Shown here one piece after another: positions 50,867-56,059 of a stretch of 56,059 nt of DNA (position 1 is the stretch's first letter; every line of letters starts with the position of its first letter). This stretch comes from a virus. Location: the IMG/VR virus record IMGVR_UViG_3300027865_000011, positions 1-56,059 of that record. One strand, given 5' to 3'. Made by a program: the position numbers and the translations under genes. The notes below the pieces were generated by a model. That model was not told the origin of the DNA and searched no databases. It saw only the letters and a program-made list of their open reading frames with translations.

Positions 50867-50900
50867 GGGTTTGCAAAACCCGAATGATCGATCCTATACT
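50867..50900 (+). promoter_or_regulatory. Promoter with palindromic operator for the head operon
   Basis: TTGCAA (50871-50876), 18-base spacer, TATACT (50895-50900), 24 bases before the protease ATG. The -35 lies in a perfect palindrome, GGGTTT (50867-50872) / AAACCC (50876-50881) with a GCA centre. Because the palindrome reads the same on both strands, it could also supply the -35 for the divergent portal gene, with a weaker -10 (TGGATA). Confidence 0.5.
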
Positions 50901-50924
50901 CCAAGAGTCTTTCGGGGAAGCTAT

Positions 50925-52004
50925 ATGGCCAAAGGACGACGAATCAAGAGCGCAGATATCCGGTTCGTGAGCCTGTGCCCGCGCGGCATGACGGGTCTCC
51001 GTACGCTTTACAAAGCGGACGATGGGGATCCTTCCAAGGGGACGGTCACACTAGAACCCATCCTCAAAGAGGATTCCGACTTCCTCGAACGGGGCCAGCT
51101 CATCGCGGCCATCTGGGTGCCCAACCACCAAGACCGCGAAGGGGATTGGGCTGGCCCCGACGCCATCGAAAGCATGGCGCATTCTTTCGCCCGCAATGGC
51201 ATGCAGCTCGATCTGAGACACGACGAACAACCCCTCACCAAGGAGCAGGTGTTCGTCGCTGAGAGCTTCGTCATCCAAGCCGGAGACCCTCGCTTCGCCA
51301 ACTTGAAGGACTACAACGGGACCACAGTGACCGCTACGGGCGGCTGGGGTGCTGTGATCCAGATCGAAGATCAAGATCTCCGCAAGCAGTATCGTGATGG
51401 TAAGTGGGGAGGCGTCTCGCTACAGGGACCTGCCCTTGTCGTAGAAGAGGACCCCCCCGCTTCGGCTCGCTTCGAGAAGATGCGGAAACAACTGGACGGA
51501 GATTCCGACATGACATCAGAGGAACTGGCAGAAGCAATCGCGGCCGGAAACAAGACTCTTCTCGGCGGACTGGCCACGCTGTTCAAGGAAGCCGGCATCC
51601 TGCAGAAAGCCGACGATCAGCCGGCTCCTGCGGCCAAGAAGACCGAGATCGATCTCACCGACCCGGCCGCCGTTCGAAAGCACCTCGCGGCCATGGAACT
51701 CGCCGCGATCGATCCCGATGACCCCGCCGCCTTGAAGAAGCATCTCGAGAAGCTCGAGAAGGCCTCCGATACGCCGGACGCCAAGGAGCCCGACGACTCC
51801 CCCGAGCTGCAGAAGGCGAAGGCGGATTTGGCGAAAGCCCAACTGCGGTGCAAACACCTCGCAGGAGCCTCCAACCAAAACGCCGATGGCGCCAACGCCG
51901 GCGACGACGAAACCGAACCCGTCCACCTGAAGAAGTGTTTCGACATGGCCAACGCCATGGCAGCGCACGCCAACGGGGTACCTCTGGAGAAGAAGGCAAG
52001 CTAG
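50925..52004 (+). CDS. Prohead protease (XkdF-like) fused to scaffold, 359 aa
   Basis: Residues 1-185 look like an XkdF-type serine protease that matures the capsid: 'IWVPNHQDREGDWAGPDAI' near 64-82, His99 in 'LDLRHDEQ', 'VFVAESFVI' near 109-117 and Ser165 in 'WGGVSLQGPA'. Residues 196-359 are an Ala/Lys/Asp-rich helical scaffold. ATG 50925 has GGGGAAG upstream; longer frames run into the divergent portal gene. An internal start at codon 196 probably makes the scaffold alone. Confidence 0.82.
   Translation: MAKGRRIKSADIRFVSLCPRGMTGLRTLYKADDGDPSKGTVTLEPILKEDSDFLERGQLIAAIWVPNHQDREGDWAGPDAIESMAHSFARNGMQLDLRHDEQPLTKEQVFVAESFVIQAGDPRFANLKDYNGTTVTATGGWGAVIQIEDQDLRKQYRDGKWGGVSLQGPALVVEEDPPASARFEKMRKQLDGDSDMTSEELAEAIAAGNKTLLGGLATLFKEAGILQKADDQPAPAAKKTEIDLTDPAAVRKHLAAMELAAIDPDDPAALKKHLEKLEKASDTPDAKEPDDSPELQKAKADLAKAQLRCKHLAGASNQNADGANAGDDETEPVHLKKCFDMANAMAAHANGVPLEKKAS
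51510..52004 (+). CDS. Capsid scaffold from internal start, 164 aa
   Basis: In-frame ATG at codon 196 of the protease gene, with GGAGATTCCGAC upstream. Product 'MTSEELAEAIAAGNKTLLGG...' is helical, charged and Ala-rich ('AAVRKHLAAMELAA', 'LQKAKADLAKAQLRCK'). It ends just before the decoration and capsid genes. The arrangement matches lambda gpC/Nu3, where an internal start yields the scaffold. The start cassette is identical over 18 bases to one inside the nuclease gene. Confidence 0.65.
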   Translation: MTSEELAEAIAAGNKTLLGGLATLFKEAGILQKADDQPAPAAKKTEIDLTDPAAVRKHLAAMELAAIDPDDPAALKKHLEKLEKASDTPDAKEPDDSPELQKAKADLAKAQLRCKHLAGASNQNADGANAGDDETEPVHLKKCFDMANAMAAHANGVPLEKKAS

Positions 52005-52060
52005 GGAGAGCAGACTCTTCCAGAGGCCTCTTTTCCAAGAACTGAGTAGGAGACAAGCAC

Positions 52061-52492
52061 ATGGCGCTCACACCTCGAAGCCTACGAACCACGAGTACCG
52101 CGGCGGCGCTGTTGCGAATCAACTCGATTCTCAACACTCCGCAGACCTTCGCCGCCGACGCCGGAGCAGCGACTGTGGAGCTGGTGGCCGGCACTCCCGT
52201 GGCCTTCAACACATCGACCAACCTCTGGGTCCCCTGGGTCCAAGGCGGTTCGAACGGTATCGACATCATCAGCGGCATCGTCTGGCCGGACTCGATCACC
52301 ATCCTGGCAACCGGAGGTGGAGAAGTCATCGGCAGCGTCATGCGGCGCGGCGAGATCCACTACGAGGATTTCCAGCTTCTCGCAGCTCAGGGAACCGCAG
52401 CGCAGCTCATCACCGCCCTACAAGAGGGTGGCTCCGCCGCGGCTCTGCGTACCCTCGGTATCGATGTCAAGGGTCTGGACTTGGTCATCTGA
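52061..52492 (+). CDS. Head decoration protein (lambda D-like), 143 aa
   Basis: TAGGAGACAAGC before the ATG. Placed between scaffold and major capsid protein like lambda D. Beta-rich, with 'GTPVAFNTSTNLWVPW', 'IDIISGIVWPDSI' and 'VIGSVMRRGEIHYED'; the 'G...V.R.G.' end resembles D-family decoration proteins that stabilise the expanded capsid. Confidence 0.7.
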   Translation: MALTPRSLRTTSTAAALLRINSILNTPQTFAADAGAATVELVAGTPVAFNTSTNLWVPWVQGGSNGIDIISGIVWPDSITILATGGGEVIGSVMRRGEIHYEDFQLLAAQGTAAQLITALQEGGSAAALRTLGIDVKGLDLVI

Positions 52493-52550
52493 TCGTCTCC
52501 CGATGATCGGAAACTGACTTCAAGGAACAAGAAACACAGGGGAGGCAAGG

Positions 52551-53627
52551 ATGCCCACGATCACGGAACTCGAATGGCAGACAATGTCGAGGGTTCTCGA
52601 AGAAGTACGCACGCCGTACCACTTCGTGACCCAACTGCTCTTCAACAACTTCAACACGAATCCGACCGAGAACATCGCAATCGACTCCTGGGTCGCTGGC
52701 CGTCTGATGGCTCCCTTCGTGACTCCAGGAGCCGGTGCCCAGCTGATTACCGGCATGTCCACCCGGCAGTCGATCGTGACCGCGCCTTCCATCCGGGCCA
52801 AACGCCCGTTCACTGCGCGGCAGCTTTTGACTGCTCGAGTCCCGGGATCTCCCGTGTTCGCGAATGACGGCAGTCCGGTGCTCAGCGCCGCGGCTAAGCG
52901 GGTCGCTCACGACCTGAAGTACGCTCGCGAGCAGATCGATCAGACTTTGGAATGGATGTGCTGCCAGGTTCTGACAGGCACGCTCACCTACAACATCGCC
53001 CTCACGGACGGTCAACTCGGGGATTCCTTCACGATCGACTACGGCCGCCCCGCGGGGCATACCGTGACTCTGACGAGCAACGATACGTGGGATACCGCGC
53101 TGGCTTCTGCCACGTCCCTCCCGCGGCAACACGTCACGGCCGTGAAGGAGCTGATCTCGGACACAGTCGGACTCGCCCCCACCGACTGCATCATGGGATC
53201 AGCCGCGGCCGACGCCTGGATCGCGAACGAGAGCATCCGGGAAGACCTCGACAATCGTCGCATCGTGCCCGGAAGCATGACCCTGGTGGAGCAGTTCCGG
53301 CAGTCCGGTGCGATCTTCCTCGGGGAAGTCTACGGCATCCGCTGGTGGAGGTATGCCCGTTCCGTGTCGGATCCCTTCGGCACCGCCACCCTACTCGTCG
53401 CGGCGGACGCGGCGCATTTCGTGGCCGCCACCCCCGGCGCCGAGAACGTCGTCGAGTACGGCGCCATCCAGGACCTGGAAGCTGCCGAGCAAGGAATGCT
53501 CGAGACTCGCTTCTTCTCGAAGTCCTGGCGGCAGAAGGACCCCAGCGCGGATATGTACCTCTGGGAGTCTCGCCCATTGCCCGTGGCGCGGCGGCCCGAG
53601 TCGATGGTGACCTACATCGTCGTTTGA
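52551..53627 (+). CDS. Major capsid protein (lambda E family), 358 aa
   Basis: Main shell protein of the head. Matches the lambda gpE-type pattern: 'TENIAIDSWVAGRLMAPFV' (about 38-56), 'RPFTARQLLTARVPG' (about 84-98), 'LEWMCCQVLTGTLTYN', 'CIMGSAAADAWIAN', 'YGIRWWRYARSVSDPFG' and the final 'KDPSADMYLWESRPLPVARRPES'. Length and place after protease, scaffold and decoration genes agree. GGGGAGG precedes the ATG. Confidence 0.93.
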   Translation: MPTITELEWQTMSRVLEEVRTPYHFVTQLLFNNFNTNPTENIAIDSWVAGRLMAPFVTPGAGAQLITGMSTRQSIVTAPSIRAKRPFTARQLLTARVPGSPVFANDGSPVLSAAAKRVAHDLKYAREQIDQTLEWMCCQVLTGTLTYNIALTDGQLGDSFTIDYGRPAGHTVTLTSNDTWDTALASATSLPRQHVTAVKELISDTVGLAPTDCIMGSAAADAWIANESIREDLDNRRIVPGSMTLVEQFRQSGAIFLGEVYGIRWWRYARSVSDPFGTATLLVAADAAHFVAATPGAENVVEYGAIQDLEAAEQGMLETRFFSKSWRQKDPSADMYLWESRPLPVARRPESMVTYIVV

Positions 53628-53663
53628 TCCTTTTCGAGGCAGACACCTTCAAAGAGCAAGCAC

Positions 53664-54086
53664 ATGGATGATCCCACCTACATCGCCAGAACAACGATCT
53701 TGCACAACGGCAAGAAGATCGAGGCTGGAACACAACTCACCTTCGAAGATAACGCAGATCTTCGGGACGAGTTTCTTCGAAAAAGAGCCGTCGTGCTTCT
53801 TGGTTCTCCGGAAGCCACGTCCCTCTCTTTGAGGGGACGCCAAACGACCATGGTCCAGAAGCCGGCGGAGCCGCCGAAGGGGAGGGATCCCAAGGGTCCG
53901 GCGGCTCCGCCCCCCGGCAAGAATTGCCAGGTCCAACACCTCTTCGCGTTCTCCGCGCAGCAGCTCGCCGGCAAGTCCCTCGACGATCTCAACACGATGA
54001 TCCTCGAGAGGGATTCCGACGTGGCCCCTTACGAGACTCCAGAGGAGGCGCGCGCCCACCTCATGAAGGATGCTACGAAGGACTGA
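53664..54086 (+). CDS. Head completion/connector candidate, 140 aa
   Basis: Between the capsid and connector genes. The N-terminal 60 residues ('TIARTTILHNGKKIEAGTQL' type beta hairpin) suggest a small beta domain. A Pro/Gly-rich linker follows, then an acidic C-terminal helix pair ('FAFSAQQLAGKSLDDLNTMIL', 'YETPEEARAHLMKD'). Possibly a head-tail joining protein (lambda FI-like by place). No clear family motif. Confidence 0.5.
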   Translation: MDDPTYIARTTILHNGKKIEAGTQLTFEDNADLRDEFLRKRAVVLLGSPEATSLSLRGRQTTMVQKPAEPPKGRDPKGPAAPPPGKNCQVQHLFAFSAQQLAGKSLDDLNTMILERDSDVAPYETPEEARAHLMKDATKD

Positions 54087-54094
54087 TCTGATCC

Positions 54095-54643
54095 ATGGCC
54101 GACGCTACTCCGATGTTCCAGACGAAGAGCAACCTTCTAGGTCTCTTGCGTCTCTCCGCCTTAGGCGCGAACACCGACGCCGACGAGCAGCTCGACGGCG
54201 CCATTCGGGAAGCTCGTGAGTTCTTCTGGCGCACGCTGGGATTGGTGCGCCTCGATGAGCTGATCGCTCTGTCCTTCGTCGATCCTCCGGTCACCAACGA
54301 CGACCATATGAGGCAGCTCGCTCTCACGATCGAGTTCTATCGCTGTCGTTGGTTCTTGTTCCCCCTCTACACCGCCCACTACAAAGATGGCGGCGCAGCA
54401 CCATTTCAGGAGTGGAGCCAAGAGGCTGCCTTCCGCAACCTGAACCCCTTCGCGGCCGATCGCCTGCGCTCGAAGCTACTCGACGAAATCAACGATGCGA
54501 TGGACATTCTCTCCCAAGAAGAGCTGCCGGGAGAAGAGACCGTAAGCCGGGTGTCCACGATCGGGTTGCCTGACAGCGCGAATCCTCCGATCGTTCTCGG
54601 AGAGAGTGTTATCGCAGGGGGGATCTTCCGTGGCCTCCCCTGA
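54095..54643 (+). CDS. Head-tail connector candidate, 182 aa
   Basis: Helical protein with 'DEQLDGAIREAREFFWRTLGL' and 'DELIALSFVDPPVTNDDHMRQLALTIEFYRC', the length and helix pattern of gp6/HK97-type adaptor proteins that bind under the portal. Place after the capsid genes supports it. The last 14 bases overlap the next gene. Confidence 0.55.
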   Translation: MADATPMFQTKSNLLGLLRLSALGANTDADEQLDGAIREAREFFWRTLGLVRLDELIALSFVDPPVTNDDHMRQLALTIEFYRCRWFLFPLYTAHYKDGGAAPFQEWSQEAAFRNLNPFAADRLRSKLLDEINDAMDILSQEELPGEETVSRVSTIGLPDSANPPIVLGESVIAGGIFRGLP

Positions 54644-55115
54644 AGTGCTCGCGCTTGATGCGTGGAAACCTCGGATCTGGAAGCATCTGCACGATCTATT
54701 CGTGAGGCTCCCCATCGGCAAATTCTATCGATGGTCTCCGGACTCCTCGACCGGCGATGTCAACTTCGAAAAGAATGCCGCTTTCGAGATCACGCCAACG
54801 GGTTTCTCCGCAAATGAAACCTCGACGAATGTCGGGGCCTCCGAGAACAAGCGCGATCTTCTCCGCGAACGAGAGTTCTTGACCTGGGAAGTGCTCCTGA
54901 CCTTCAAGGAAGAAGCACTGACCGAATACTTCGACAGCGAGCTTTTCAAAGTGGGGGAGCACGCAATTCCTATGGGCGTCGCGGATGACAACACGCGGAT
55001 CCCGCCCATTTGGCTGAACGTGGCTCAGATCGATTTCACACATCCGCCCATGCACGATGCCTCCAATGGTAGCTTCGTGCGTTACACGTTGCAGATGATC
55101 CCAGGAAGGATCTAA
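54630..55115 (+). CDS. Tail completion / terminator candidate, 161 aa
   Basis: GTG at 54630 with GGGGGGA upstream, overlapping the connector gene. Contains 'WKPRIWKHLHDLFVRLPIGKF' and a beta-rich C-terminus ('WLNVAQIDFTHPPMHDASNG', 'RYTLQMIPGRI'). Directly before the tube gene, where siphophages encode the tail terminator that caps the tube. Family not recognised; function by place. Confidence 0.55.
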   Translation: MASPEVLALDAWKPRIWKHLHDLFVRLPIGKFYRWSPDSSTGDVNFEKNAAFEITPTGFSANETSTNVGASENKRDLLREREFLTWEVLLTFKEEALTEYFDSELFKVGEHAIPMGVADDNTRIPPIWLNVAQIDFTHPPMHDASNGSFVRYTLQMIPGRI

Positions 55116-55129
55116 CAGGGAGATACGCC

Positions 55130-56020
55130 ATGGGTTTCTCGACCGGACTTGCACAACCCAACGACTACATCATCGGTCGTGGGATCATCTTTTTTGCGAG
55201 CGTCAACGCCGCAGGCTTTCCTCTGGAGTTTCGCGACCTCGGCAACGCCCCCGAGTTCTCCGCGACGCTCGAGACGGAGAAGCTCGAGCACCAGTCTTCC
55301 CGCGCCGGTCTGAAAGTGACCGATAAGGAAGTCGTGGTTGCCATCTCGGCTTCCATCTCGTTCACCGTGGACGAGATCAACCTGGACAACTTGGCGCTGT
55401 GGTTCTCGGGAGACACCACGTCGTTCAGCCAGTCCGCTACCCCCGTGGTGGGCGTCGAAAACGTGGTGCTGTCTCTCGCCAAGGCGGGGGTCGCCGAATC
55501 CGCGCTCGGCAAGTGGTACCTGCTCTACGTCCGAGCCGACATGAGCTCCGGAACGGCCTACCCGGGCACCTCGGCCGAAGTGCGGATGTACAACATCGCC
55601 GACGCGGGTTTCGCCGCCGAGAAGACAGGGAGTACGGCGCTCACCGAAGGGACCGACTACCAGGTGGATCGCATCATGGGGCGCATCTTCCTCTACGACA
55701 CCACCGCGAACCGGGCCGAGTTCCCTCTTGGCACCGAAACGCTCGACGTCGACTGGACCCCCGTGGCGCAGACCATCGAAGAGGTGGCCGGTCTCACGGT
55801 ATCCGAGATCTCCGGGGCCTTGCAGTTCATCCAGAAGAACGCCGCCAACAACTCCGTGCAGACGGAGTACCAGTTCCACAGCGTCACGCTCTCCCCGGAA
55901 GGTGATCTCGCGATGCTCGGTGACGAGTTCTCCACCATGCAGTTCACGGGCAAGGCAGAAGCCCGAGAGGCTGTAGACGCCTCCGCCCCAGTGGTGCGTA
56001 TCCGCACCTACAGCCAGTAG
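55130..56020 (+). CDS. Major tail tube protein, 296 aa
   Basis: Hexamer rings of this protein form the tail tube. GGGAGA before the ATG. Beta-rich throughout: 'FRDLGNAPEFSATLETEKLEH' near 31-51 and 'VAISASISFTVDEINLDNLALWF' near 69-91 follow the beta-sandwich pattern of tube proteins. 'ALQFIQKNAANNSVQTEYQF' and 'GDEFSTMQFTGKAEAREAVD' end the domain. It is the last gene before the contig end; its final 57 codons reappear at 2-175. Confidence 0.85.
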   Translation: MGFSTGLAQPNDYIIGRGIIFFASVNAAGFPLEFRDLGNAPEFSATLETEKLEHQSSRAGLKVTDKEVVVAISASISFTVDEINLDNLALWFSGDTTSFSQSATPVVGVENVVLSLAKAGVAESALGKWYLLYVRADMSSGTAYPGTSAEVRMYNIADAGFAAEKTGSTALTEGTDYQVDRIMGRIFLYDTTANRAEFPLGTETLDVDWTPVAQTIEEVAGLTVSEISGALQFIQKNAANNSVQTEYQFHSVTLSPEGDLAMLGDEFSTMQFTGKAEAREAVDASAPVVRIRTYSQ

Positions 56021-56059
56021 ACCTCCGCGGGCACATCTCGATAGAAGGTGCTTCTTTTC
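55846..56059. repeat. Terminal overlap with bases 1-214
   Basis: Direct repeat of the window start, 210 of 214 positions identical. Differences are at window positions 2, 19, 190 and 201. It shows that the contig closes to a circle or is terminally redundant. The mismatches mean the two ends come from slightly different genomes or carry sequencing errors. Confidence 0.95.

Overview
The window is an essentially complete genome of a tailed, long-tailed (siphovirus-like) bacteriophage, read as one contig that wraps round on itself. The last 214 bases (55846-56059) repeat the first 214 (1-214) with four mismatches, so the unique genome is about 55.8 kb and the major tail tube gene spans the junction. 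Base composition is GC-rich by eye, except for an AT-rich non-coding stretch near 24.8-25.6 kb. The host cannot be named from the sequence. The tail-tip gene order (BR0599/DUF2163-like protein, NlpC/P60 peptidase, large tip protein) resembles the gene-transfer-agent-like order seen in phages of Proteobacteria.

Layout on the circle. From about 50.9 kb rightwards through the junction to 18.3 kb (plus strand): prohead protease with an internally started scaffold, decoration protein, major capsid protein, head-tail connectors, tail tube, tail assembly chaperones with a probable frameshift, tape measure, a run of tail/baseplate proteins, a terminator, then a fibre-like protein and a beta-helix tail spike. 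From 24.4 back to 18.3 kb (minus strand): a 223-aa protein, thymidylate synthase, a possible small terminase, several small proteins, the large terminase, a zinc-ribbon protein and a Mu F-like minor head protein. The portal and a companion protein lie far away on the minus strand (50.8-48.9 kb), divergent from the protease. A putative lipoprotein and its neighbour (48.3-47.6 kb) are also on the minus strand.

From 24.4 to 25.8 kb there is no convincing gene, but there are two long hairpins, short direct repeats, tandem 11-bp iterons and a 77-bp direct repeat. This is the best candidate for the replication origin. It lies between the leftward packaging operon and the rightward early and replication genes.

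From 26.1 to 47.6 kb (plus strand) lie the early and replication genes. First come small early proteins with a repeated leader and ribosome-binding cassette, a mini sliding-clamp-like protein, a tyrosine recombinase and a set of small accessory genes. These are surrounded by 13-bp-periodic GGACTCG repeat arrays. Then follow a RecD-like helicase, a DUF6378-like protein, a primase-helicase, a Cas4/RecB-like nuclease, an SNF2-like helicase, a probable ssDNA-binding protein, a terminator, a C5-cytosine methyltransferase, a family A DNA polymerase and a basic-tailed protein. A RuvC-like resolvase sits between the two late minus-strand groups. The recombinase and a Leu at the Pol I position-762 equivalent suggest a temperate life style, but no repressor was recognised.

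The most unusual signals are: (1) the phased 13-bp GGACTCG arrays around the recombinase region; (2) an 837-bp open frame overlapping the methyltransferase gene in another frame, protein-like and in phase with the DNA polymerase; (3) an identical 18-base ribosome-binding/start cassette inside two unrelated genes; (4) the compound origin-like region; and (5) a terminal overlap that is not identical. No dedicated endolysin was recognised.
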